Below, piece by piece: positions 1 through 5,418 of a stretch of 5,418 nt of DNA. This stretch comes from an uncultured Bacilli bacterium (GTDB lineage Bacteria > Bacillota_I > Bacilli_A > RF39 > UBA660), in assembly GCA_934096605.1 (NCBI GenBank), contig CAKOMI010000054.1, forward strand, positions 1-5,418, written 5' to 3'. Below the pieces are notes generated by a model that made no database searches, had not been told where the DNA came from, and saw only the letters and a list, made by a program, of their open reading frames with translations. Numbering within the stretch: position 1 is the stretch's first letter; each line of letters starts with the position of its first letter. The position numbers and the translations under genes are program-made.

Positions 1-776
1 ATTATATCTTCCAAAGTATCTGCCGCAATTAAAAATCTACTATTATGGCAAAATCTTAGTCCTTCTGGTAATTCATGTGTCCATTCTTCCGGAAATGGTT
101 TCTTTAATTCTACTGTATCCGGACTCTTACTCACCCCTTGTGCTGAATAACCACCTCTTTTAGAGGGATAAACAACATAAATAGTTTCTTTAAAAGGCAA
201 AAAGTCTTTAAAATAAGCATGTTTATCTAATACTAATACTCGTTTATCTAAAGAAGTATTATATTTTTCAATAACATATTTCTCTTCCTCTAAATGATTC
301 ATTTCTTTTCTAATTAAATTTTCTAGTATTCTTTTAGCAAAAGAAACACATTCCATAAACTCTTTATCGCCAGTTTCATTATCTTCTAAAGGATTAAAAG
401 CAGAAAAGGCATAACATAAAGAATCATAAACACCTGTATTATCAGATAAATCTAAATGTTTAATAAATGCATTATCTATTTTTTTTACAATCTTCTCATC
501 ATACAAATAAGGTGCAAAGTGACACCACAACTTTCCAAACGCAGCATAAGGTATCTTATCACTCCTACATTCATTAGAAGCCATGTGATGATCAAACTCA
601 CCCATACCAATATCAAACATTATATAATCAGTTACTTTAGGGTTTTCATTAGTTCTAATAATTTCTATATTAGGTACAATAAGTTTTAAAAATGCCGCCC
701 CAAAAATATCATCAGCATGAAAAGTACCAGCATGTGTAACCGCATATTTACATTTCTTTAATTCATCTAATGTCAT
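1..776 (-). CDS. MYG1/UPF0160-family DHH-like metal-dependent hydrolase (3' end cut by window edge)
   Basis: This gene runs off the left edge; 258 complete codons are visible and no stop is reached. Near the N-terminus is THAGTFHADD (residues 14-23), the metal-binding opening motif of the MYG1 family. It is followed by DIGMGEFDHH (55-64), the DHH-like signature, then YAAFGKLW (77-84) and HLDLSDN (107-113), the equivalent of the family's acidic 'D-x-x-DN' segment. The later RGGYSAQGVSK and FPEEW..LPEGLRFCHNSRF stretches match the family's C-terminal half, so probably only a few tens of residues are missing. Family knowledge: MYG1 proteins are related to DHH/RecJ phosphoesterases, and the human member is a 3'-5' RNA exonuclease. 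The bacterial role is not established, so nuclease activity is an inference. The ATG at 776 has an AGGAGG ribosome site overlapping the rlmH stop, 8 bp away, so it is probably co-translated with rlmH. Likely cytoplasmic, as no signal peptide or membrane segment is seen. Confidence 0.87.
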   Translation of the reverse strand, partial: MTLDELKKCKYAVTHAGTFHADDIFGAAFLKLIVPNIEIIRTNENPKVTDYIMFDIGMGEFDHHMASNECRSDKIPYAAFGKLWCHFAPYLYDEKIVKKIDNAFIKHLDLSDNTGVYDSLCYAFSAFNPLEDNETGDKEFMECVSFAKRILENLIRKEMNHLEEEKYVIEKYNTSLDKRVLVLDKHAYFKDFLPFKETIYVVYPSKRGGYSAQGVSKSPDTVELKKPFPEEWTHELPEGLRFCHNSRFLIAADTLEDI

Positions 777-780
777 TAAC

Positions 781-786
781 CCTCCT
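781..786 (-). promoter_or_regulatory. Shine-Dalgarno site of the MYG1-family gene, overlapping the rlmH stop
   Basis: The minus strand reads AGGAGG, a full match to the core anti-Shine-Dalgarno complement, about 5 nt before the ATG at 776. Its first two bases are the last two of the rlmH TAG stop (785-787). This sets the start of the MYG1-family gene and suggests that ribosomes finishing rlmH reinitiate here. Confidence 0.8.
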
Positions 787-1222
787 ATTTATGATAAGTC
801 TCATGATTGATTATCTTAAAAGACCTATATATCTGTTCTAGTAAAATAGCTCTAAAAAGGCCATGAGGAAAAGTAAATTCAGAAAAAGATAAAGCCATAT
901 TACTCCTTTTTTTTATGTCATCATGTAAACCTAATGAACTACCAATCACAAAAGTAATTACCGGATAATGTACAAAAGTATTTTCTAATTTACTTGCTAG
1001 TTCTTCACTTTTAAAAGATTTACCTAATATTTCTAAGGTAATAACATAATCTCTTGTATCAATATGTTTCAATAATAAATCTCTTTCTAAATCTAAAGAA
1101 TTACTATCATTAACCTCAATTATTTCTAACTTATGATACTTATTAATTCTTTTTTGATAATCACTTATCATCTCTTTTAAATAATTTTCTTTTATTTTAC
1201 CTACACATAATATCTTTATCAT
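785..1222 (-). CDS. rlmH: 23S rRNA (pseudouridine-1915-N3)-methyltransferase RlmH
   Basis: SPOUT-class, SAM-dependent methyltransferase. Known family members act as dimers on assembled 70S ribosomes and methylate N3 of pseudouridine 1915 in helix 69 of 23S rRNA. The 145-residue product opens with the typical MIKILCVGKIKENYL. It carries TLEILGK (62-68), the SAM-loop FVIGSSLGL (91-99), the trefoil-knot segment LSFSEFTFPHGLFRAILLEQ (111-130) and the terminal YHK, equivalent to the conserved YHR/YHK end. The family is usually near 155-160 residues; the shortfall is around residues 38-56, between the first strand-helix unit and the knot core. The usual GG of the SAM loop is GS here (G94-S95). I chose the ATG at 1222 over a GTG one codon upstream because the GAGGG ribosome site lies 6 nt before the ATG but only 3 nt before the GTG. 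The gene starts 26 bp inside walJ, so translational coupling is likely. Confidence 0.96.
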   Translation of the reverse strand: MIKILCVGKIKENYLKEMISDYQKRINKYHKLEIIEVNDSNSLDLERDLLLKHIDTRDYVITLEILGKSFKSEELASKLENTFVHYPVITFVIGSSLGLHDDIKKRSNMALSFSEFTFPHGLFRAILLEQIYRSFKIINHETYHK

Positions 1223-1979
1223 CACATACCCTCGTTACTTCATTTTGTTTTGCACAACAAACAAAAGGTTTTTCTATTTCATATTCATCTAATGTATCAC
1301 TTAAAGTACTAAGTGCTTTTTCTTCTGTGTTATTTTGGTGTGATAAGTGCATAAGTATTATTTCTTTAGTATTCTCACCAATTAGTTTAGAAAGATAGAA
1401 ACTAGAATCTTTATTTGACAAATGCCCAAGTGTTCCAAGAACCCTTTGCTTTAACCATTTAGGATATGGACCATTCATAAGCATTTCTATATCATGATTA
1501 CTTTCCATTAGATAATATTCTTTATTTTTCAATAGTTCAAAATACTTACGATTCAAATAACCCGTATCAGTTAAATATACCAAGGAATTAGCCCCATGTA
1601 CTAATACAAAATTTCTAGAATCACTAACATCATGACTACCATGTATATTTAAAATATGAATATCCCCTATATAAAAATCATCATCATAAACAATAACATT
1701 ATCATAATCTTTTAAATAATCTAAATCATAAAACATTTTCTCTGTCACATAAACTTTAGGATGATTTTTTTTCAAAAAAACTTTTAGAGCACTAACATGA
1801 TCATCATGTGTATGACTAATTATAATCGCGTCAATTTTGCTAGCTTCTTCCCCTATTTCCATTAATTTATCTTTAATATACTTAGCATTTTTACCTATAT
1901 CAAGTAATATTCTTTGTCCCCCAGAGGAAAAGAAAGTGGAATTTCCTTCGCTTCCACTTGCCAAAACAACCACTTTCAT
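1197..1979 (-). CDS. walJ: WalJ/YycJ metallo-beta-lactamase-fold hydrolase
   Basis: A 260-residue MBL-fold protein of the WalJ (YycJ) family, usually found in the walRK region of Firmicutes. Family work links it to coordination of cell-wall metabolism, division and replication, with a proposed nuclease or phosphodiesterase activity; the true substrate is unsettled. Visible signatures are MKVVVLASGSEGNS at the N-terminus, the HTHDDH metal motif (56-61, HxHxDH), HGSHD (113-117), LTDTGY (136-141) with the metal-bridging Asp, ESNHDIEML (159-167), LGTLGHLSN (181-189) and MHLSHQNN (210-217). All expected metal ligands appear present. The ATG at 1979 overlaps the peptidase TGA stop as ATGA and has a GGAG site 9 nt upstream. 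A TTG five codons earlier is in frame but overlaps that site and would add residues before the conserved MKVVVLASGS. The last 20 residues hold four cysteines (241, 242, 252, 259), partly encoded in the overlap with rlmH. Probably cytoplasmic. Confidence 0.95.
   Translation of the reverse strand: MKVVVLASGSEGNSTFFSSGGQRILLDIGKNAKYIKDKLMEIGEEASKIDAIIISHTHDDHVSALKVFLKKNHPKVYVTEKMFYDLDYLKDYDNVIVYDDDFYIGDIHILNIHGSHDVSDSRNFVLVHGANSLVYLTDTGYLNRKYFELLKNKEYYLMESNHDIEMLMNGPYPKWLKQRVLGTLGHLSNKDSSFYLSKLIGENTKEIILMHLSHQNNTEEKALSTLSDTLDEYEIEKPFVCCAKQNEVTRVCDDKDIMCR
1229..1233 (-). promoter_or_regulatory. Shine-Dalgarno site of rlmH, inside walJ
   Basis: The minus strand reads GAGGG inside the last codons of walJ, 6 nt before the ATG at 1222. 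The spacing favours this ATG over the adjacent GTG at 1225. The site is translated as part of the walJ tail, so rlmH initiation depends on walJ coding sequence. Confidence 0.65.
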
Positions 1980-3514
1980 CGGAATAAACTCCAAGGGCTA
2001 TACCATTTACCACCATGATTTGGCATACCTACCGATAAACCAAAGTGTAAATGTGTACCTGTTGAAGAACCAGAAGAACCCATATGCCCTATTACTTGAC
2101 CTTGACTTACACGACTACCTACGCTAACCTCTAAATTACTAGTTAAATGAGCATACATTGTATAGTAATTATTATCATGCTCTATAACTACATAGTTACC
2201 ATAAGAGCCACCACACATACTACCATACCAGCCATAATTAGCACATGAATTATAAATCTCAACTACAGTACCTGCTCGTGATGCATATACAGGTGAATTA
2301 AATCCTGGACCTGAAATATCTATAGCATTATGAAAAGATCCCCAACGATACTCATAGTCTGTTGTAATAATGTATGGTGTCTTCGTTGGCCATGACCAAG
2401 AAAGTCCTGTATTAATAGTGCCACCAGTACCACCACTACCAGTCCAACCATAAGTAGGACTATATTTAGGTCCAACACTTGTAACCTCTTCAACTGCATT
2501 TCTTATTGTAACTGAATTAATAAGTGTTGTTTCTTGTGAACGTTCACCATTAATTACTCTAAGTTCTTGAGTAACTCTCTCAAGTCCTGTAACTCCCGCT
2601 TGTGTAACTTTACTTTCCCCACTTTTTAAAGTGTTATCAGTAACAGTTGTCTTAGTATAAGCTTGTTCAACATCTTCAGTAAGTCTCATCTCTTCATATA
2701 ATGTAAGAATAGGATTAATAATTCTATTAGATATTTTATCACCTATTGCTAGTACTGCATTAGCATTTCGATACTTAGGATTTGCAATCATTAATTCTCT
2801 TACATTTAACTTACTAGCAGAAGCAATACTCTCTAAAGTATCTCCTTGTTTAACAATATAATTTTCTTGTGTATCAGTCGTACCATATAACAAATATTGT
2901 GTAAGTTCCTTTGCATCTGTAAAAATTTTATTTTTAACTGAAATATATGTTTTTTTAATTGTAATATTTTCTTCAAATTCCATATGTTTTATATAAGAAC
3001 CAACCGTTGTTATTTCCGATTGAGTATTATTGATATATGCCTGATAATCCTTCTCATCAACAAATGTTGTAATAAAACTATACTCTGCATCAGTAAAAAC
3101 TTTATCATCTAAAACATATATTTTAGTAACTTTTTCATCTTTATCTTCTGTGGCTGGACTAGTAATAGTTATCTCATATCCTTCAATGGTAAAATCACCT
3201 TGATTTTTAATCTTTTGATAAATATCATTAGCTGAACTAACTCCTCCATTATAAGTAATAGATTCTAATATATCAAACCCAGTTGGTGGATAAACCTGAC
3301 TAATCTGATATGTATCTTTAATTTCTTGTTGTTCTTCATTAATAAGATTTAATAGTTCATCTTTATCTTCTACTAATCCAACTTTTTTACCATCTAAATA
3401 CACCTGATAAACACGAAGTGGATTTTCTCCAAGTTTATTAACACCAATCAAAGTAAAAAATATTCCCATCAAAACAGCTACGATAGCTAACATAATTTTA
3501 TTCTTTGTTTTCAT
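1976..3514 (-). CDS. Membrane-anchored LysM-G5-M23 peptidoglycan endopeptidase
   Basis: A 512-residue cell-wall hydrolase predicted to be anchored in the membrane and to cut peptide crosslinks of peptidoglycan. Domains in order: a hydrophobic segment at about 7-24 after a Lys-rich start (signal anchor); an unassigned region at about 30-210 with degenerate repeats; a LysM domain at about 217-262 (YIVKQGDTLESIA...); a G5 domain at about 270-348 (LKSGESKVTQAGVTG...INGE...VGPK); a Gly/Ser/Thr linker at about 355-372; and an M23 (LytM-type) domain at about 380-512. Zinc and catalytic residues are intact: H395 and D399 (HNAID), H456 (YAHL), and H488/H490 (HLH). Two cysteines, C424 and C434, flank a short loop in the catalytic domain. 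The ATG at 3514 lies 11 bp after dnaB, with AAGGAAG in the gap. The gene ends in TGA, overlapping walJ by 4 bp. Similar LysM/G5/M23 proteins occur in this locus in some clostridia (from memory), normally alongside walRK, which is absent here. Confidence 0.94.
   Translation of the reverse strand: MKTKNKIMLAIVAVLMGIFFTLIGVNKLGENPLRVYQVYLDGKKVGLVEDKDELLNLINEEQQEIKDTYQISQVYPPTGFDILESITYNGGVSSANDIYQKIKNQGDFTIEGYEITITSPATEDKDEKVTKIYVLDDKVFTDAEYSFITTFVDEKDYQAYINNTQSEITTVGSYIKHMEFEENITIKKTYISVKNKIFTDAKELTQYLLYGTTDTQENYIVKQGDTLESIASASKLNVRELMIANPKYRNANAVLAIGDKISNRIINPILTLYEEMRLTEDVEQAYTKTTVTDNTLKSGESKVTQAGVTGLERVTQELRVINGERSQETTLINSVTIRNAVEEVTSVGPKYSPTYGWTGSGGTGGTINTGLSWSWPTKTPYIITTDYEYRWGSFHNAIDISGPGFNSPVYASRAGTVVEIYNSCANYGWYGSMCGGSYGNYVVIEHDNNYYTMYAHLTSNLEVSVGSRVSQGQVIGHMGSSGSSTGTHLHFGLSVGMPNHGGKWYSPWSLFR
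1989..1992 (-). promoter_or_regulatory. Shine-Dalgarno site of walJ, inside the peptidase gene
   Basis: GGAG (within TTGGAG) on the minus strand, 9 nt before the walJ ATG at 1979. It lies in the final codons of the M23 peptidase gene, encoding the Trp-Ser just before its C-terminus. Together with the ATGA stop-start overlap it supports the ATG at 1979 as the walJ start. Confidence 0.65.
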
Positions 3515-3525
3515 ATTCTTCCTTT

Positions 3526-4875
3526 CTAAAATGCCGTATCATCAATTGGTGTATATGGTTTAAATGAGCTTTTATTAAGTTCAAACAATATTTGAAATAA
3601 GCCCGTTCCACCACGACGATGTTTAGCAATAATAACGTCAACTGGTACAATGTTACTTTTATTTTCAGCCGACTTTGTTTCAAAATAATCTTGTCGGTTT
3701 AAAAACAATACTAAATCTGCATCTTGTTCTATTGAACCAGATTCACGCAAATCAGCAAGTCTTGGTTGATTAGATTCTCTTCTCTCAGCATTACGTGATA
3801 ACTGAGCAAGCGCAATCACAGGCACCCTTAATTCCATCGCCATTGTTTTAAATGCACGTGAAATTTCTGAAACCTCAACTTGTCTTGATTCTACTCTACC
3901 ACCAGTTGTAACTAACTGTAAGTAATCTATTACAACTAATCCAAGTCCTTTAGGACTAGAAGCAAGTCTTCGACATTTGGCTTTAATTTCTGGTGCTGTA
4001 ACTGATGCATCATCTTCTATATATATATTAGTATCAGCAAGTTCACTCATCGCCTCTGTATAACGTTTCCAGTCATTTTCATTAAGCATACCCGTTTTTA
4101 ACTTATCACCTTCAATTTGCCCTACTGAACTAATCATTCGATTTACTAACTGTTCGCTACTCATTTCTAAGTTAAAAATAGCCACTGCTTTATCAGTTGT
4201 CATTGCTGCATTCGTAGCTAAATTTAGAGCAAAAGCCGTTTTCCCCATACCTGGACGAGCTGCTAAAATGATAAGTTCTCCTTCATGTAATCCAGCGGTA
4301 GCCTTATCTAAATCTTTAAATCCTGTTGAAAGTCCTGTTACTGCACTATGATTTTTACTCATCAATTCTAGATTTTCATGTGCCTCTCTTAAAGCCTCAC
4401 TTATTGTTTTAAATTCGCTTGTTTGTCTTGTTCTTACAACATTCAAAAGTTTTTGTTCAGACGTATCAAGTATTTTAGTAAGACCTTCTTCTTCATCATA
4501 AGCATCTGTAATAATGTTAGTTGCTGTATCAATAAGTCTTCTTCTTGTTGCCTTATCTTTAACTATTTCCATATAATAATCTAAGTTAGCACTAGTTGCA
4601 ACCGAGTCAATTATTTCACTTAGATAATCAATCCCACCAATTGCATTTAAGTTCTTTTGTTTATCAAGTTCATTTTTTACAGTTGTAATATCAATAGGTG
4701 TATTAGTCTTATATAATTCCATAAATGCCCTAAATATCTTCTTATTAGCGTCACTAAAAAACATATCTTCTGTAATATTTTCCATTATTTTTTCAAGTGC
4801 ATAAGGATTTAAGAAAACAACTCCTAAAACACTCATCTCCGCTTCTAAATTTTTAGGCATCTCTCTTGTTGCCAT
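3526..4875 (-). CDS. dnaB: Replicative DNA helicase DnaB (DnaC of B. subtilis naming)
   Basis: A 449-residue RecA-type hexameric helicase that unwinds DNA 5'-3' at the replication fork and recruits primase. Residues 1-105 are the DnaB N-terminal helical domain, opening PKNLEAEMSVLGVVFLNP. A linker helix follows at about 150-180, then the C-terminal ATPase domain. Motifs seen: Walker A ARPGMGKTAF (206-215, with K212 and T213), the catalytic Glu in NLEMS (E237), Walker B LVVIDYLQL (313-321, D317), QLSRNAERRESNQPRLADLR (358-377), SIEQDADLVLFL (381-392) and the arginine-finger region KHRRGGTG (418-425). No intein interrupts the P-loop. Length and ends are normal for the family. The start at 4875 has an AGGTG site overlapping the rplI stop, with 8 bp between the genes. 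Its place directly after rplI is the standard Firmicutes arrangement. It functions in the cytoplasm at the replisome. Confidence 0.98.
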   Translation of the reverse strand: MATREMPKNLEAEMSVLGVVFLNPYALEKIMENITEDMFFSDANKKIFRAFMELYKTNTPIDITTVKNELDKQKNLNAIGGIDYLSEIIDSVATSANLDYYMEIVKDKATRRRLIDTATNIITDAYDEEEGLTKILDTSEQKLLNVVRTRQTSEFKTISEALREAHENLELMSKNHSAVTGLSTGFKDLDKATAGLHEGELIILAARPGMGKTAFALNLATNAAMTTDKAVAIFNLEMSSEQLVNRMISSVGQIEGDKLKTGMLNENDWKRYTEAMSELADTNIYIEDDASVTAPEIKAKCRRLASSPKGLGLVVIDYLQLVTTGGRVESRQVEVSEISRAFKTMAMELRVPVIALAQLSRNAERRESNQPRLADLRESGSIEQDADLVLFLNRQDYFETKSAENKSNIVPVDVIIAKHRRGGTGLFQILFELNKSSFKPYTPIDDTAF

Positions 4876-4883
4876 TTAATCAC

Positions 4884-5324
4884 CTACTTTTTTAATATCA
4901 CATTAATATCAAATGTAACTCTTTTATGAAGAGCAATTGTTACTTTATGCGTTCCAAGTGTATCTAAATTATGATCTAATATAATACATTTTTTAGGAAC
5001 TTCAAAACCATATTCTTTTAACTTATCACTAATTTGTTTAGTAGAAACCATTCCGAAAACTCGATCATCATTACCAGTTTTAACTTGAAAAGTATAACTC
5101 TTTTTTTGAATTTCTTTTTGTAAATTTTCTAGATTTTTAACTAGTTCTTCTTCCTCTAAATGTCTATCAAGAATTTCTTTATCTAATACCTCTTTACTTT
5201 TTTTAGTTGCTAAAACTGCAAGACCTTTTTTTAATAAGAAATTTGTTCCGTAGCCATCACTTACATTAATAACCTCATCTTTCTTACCTTGTCCTTTAAC
5301 ATCTTTTAATAAAATAACTTGCAT
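4884..5324 (-). CDS. rplI: 50S ribosomal protein bL9
   Basis: A 146-residue ribosomal protein that binds domain V of 23S rRNA near the L1 stalk base and helps maintain reading frame. The N-terminal RNA-binding domain (about 1-47) shows MQVILLKDVKGQGKKDEVINV and GYGTNFLLKKGLA (24-36), the bL9 signature. A charged connecting helix (about 42-75) follows, then the C-terminal domain (about 76-146) with TGNDDRVFGMVS and HKVTIALHKRVTFDINV. Length is near the usual 148-150. I chose the ATG at 5324 because it starts at the conserved MQVILL and has a perfect AAGGAGG site 9 nt upstream. An in-frame alternative at 5351 would add nine non-conserved residues, read through that site and start at about the predicted transcription start. 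It is first in the visible operon, directly downstream of the predicted promoter. Confidence 0.97.
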   Translation of the reverse strand: MQVILLKDVKGQGKKDEVINVSDGYGTNFLLKKGLAVLATKKSKEVLDKEILDRHLEEEELVKNLENLQKEIQKKSYTFQVKTGNDDRVFGMVSTKQISDKLKEYGFEVPKKCIILDHNLDTLGTHKVTIALHKRVTFDINVILKK

Positions 5325-5333
5325 AATAAGTTG

Positions 5334-5340
5334 CCTCCTT
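5334..5340 (-). promoter_or_regulatory. Strong Shine-Dalgarno site of rplI
   Basis: The minus strand reads AAGGAGG, a complete consensus, 9 nt before the ATG at 5324. It decides the rplI start. It is the longest consensus match among the six sites in the window, as expected for an abundant ribosomal protein. Confidence 0.85.
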
Positions 5341-5355
5341 AAAACTAACAACCAT

Positions 5356-5384
5356 ATTATACAAAATATCTAGTTTTTTTTCTA
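5356..5384 (-). promoter_or_regulatory. Predicted sigma-A-type promoter of the rplI-dnaB operon
   Basis: The minus strand has a perfect -10 box TATAAT (5361-5356) and a -35-like TAGAAA (5384-5379, four of six matches to TTGACA), separated by 17 bp. A start near 5349 would give a leader of about 25 nt holding only the ribosome site, which leaves no room for an attenuator or a bL9 leader element. The spacer and -35 lie in a run of eight A on the minus strand, which could add curvature or alpha-subunit contact. In AT-rich DNA such boxes arise by chance, but position and spacing fit well. Confidence 0.6.
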
Positions 5385-5418
5385 CCCAAAAGAAAAAGTA
5401 ATTTATTTTTAAGAAATC

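Noticed and set aside
456..689. Plus-strand open frame of 77 codons
   Set aside because: It lies antisense inside the MYG1-family gene, whose conserved motifs are clear on the minus strand. The product is low-complexity, rich in Ile, Tyr and Asn, with no recognisable domain.
1976..1978. TGA read as tryptophan (Mycoplasma-type code)
   Set aside because: The TGA falls at a natural end of the M23 domain (YSPWSLFR), forms an ATGA overlap with walJ, and the nearby tryptophans are TGG. The standard code explains everything.
1837..2127. Plus-strand open frame of 96 codons across the walJ/peptidase junction
   Set aside because: It is antisense to two well-supported genes, including the walJ start and the M23 HLH motif region, and no convincing family resemblance is seen.
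3498..3683. Minus-strand open frame of 61 codons at the dnaB end
   Set aside because: It is an out-of-frame shadow of the dnaB C-terminus, which is itself conserved through the KHRRGGTG motif, and has no recognisable domain.
5374..5397. Possible terminator hairpin upstream of rplI (7-bp stem, 5377-5383 with 5391-5397)
   Set aside because: The stem is almost all A-T with one G-C pair, it overlaps the predicted -35 box, and no proper U-tract follows on the minus strand. Stability would be too low.
5357..5416. Possible C-terminal tail of an upstream minus-strand gene, open in one frame to a TAA at 5359-5357
   Set aside because: Only 19 codons are visible, in AT-rich sequence that also contains the promoter, and another frame stops at 5411-5409. 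Nothing identifies a family; in B. subtilis gdpP lies upstream of rplI, but that cannot be tested here.
1..5418. Mobile element, CRISPR array, prophage or defence island
   Set aside because: No transposase, integrase, direct-repeat array or terminal inverted repeats were seen. Apart from the MYG1-family gene the content is core genes in a conserved order.

Overview
The window is AT-rich bacterial DNA (roughly 30% G+C by eye, not counted). All of its genes lie on the minus strand, packed head to tail. The proteins are of Firmicutes (Bacillota) type. Five genes are complete and one is cut by the left edge. The standard bacterial code applies: TGA ends the peptidase gene, the other visible stops are TAG or TAA, and the tryptophans I checked at the peptidase C-terminus are TGG. 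A membrane-anchored peptidoglycan hydrolase implies a walled cell. I infer a low-G+C Bacilli or Mollicutes-related lineage, perhaps an uncultured gut organism, but the sequence cannot fix the genus.

In transcription order (right to left), a sigma-A-like promoter at about 5356-5384 precedes rplI (ribosomal protein bL9, 5324-4884). Next come dnaB (replicative helicase, 4875-3526), a LysM-G5-M23 peptidoglycan endopeptidase (3514-1976) and walJ/yycJ (metallo-beta-lactamase-fold protein, 1979-1197). They are followed by rlmH (23S rRNA pseudouridine-1915 N3-methyltransferase, 1222-785) and a MYG1/UPF0160-family DHH-like hydrolase (776 to beyond position 1). Gaps between genes are 8-11 bp, or the genes overlap by 4 and 26 bp. 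Every gene has a visible Shine-Dalgarno sequence, some embedded in the preceding gene. No terminator or internal promoter stands out, so this looks like one transcription unit.

The order rplI-dnaB-...-walJ-...-rlmH is the conserved Firmicutes locus near the chromosome origin, in a compact form. In Bacillus subtilis purA, walRK and yycHI lie between dnaB and walJ, and a HtrA-type protease lies between walJ and rlmH. None of these is here. The only gene between dnaB and walJ is the cell-wall hydrolase. The operon thus joins ribosome assembly or modification (bL9, RlmH), replication (DnaB) and cell-wall growth (M23, WalJ), plus a putative nuclease (MYG1).

I see no mobile element, CRISPR array, RNA gene or evidently new defence system. 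The observations most worth a second look are the MYG1 gene tightly coupled to rlmH, the absence of purA/walRK, and the repeated, unassigned N-terminal region of the peptidase.
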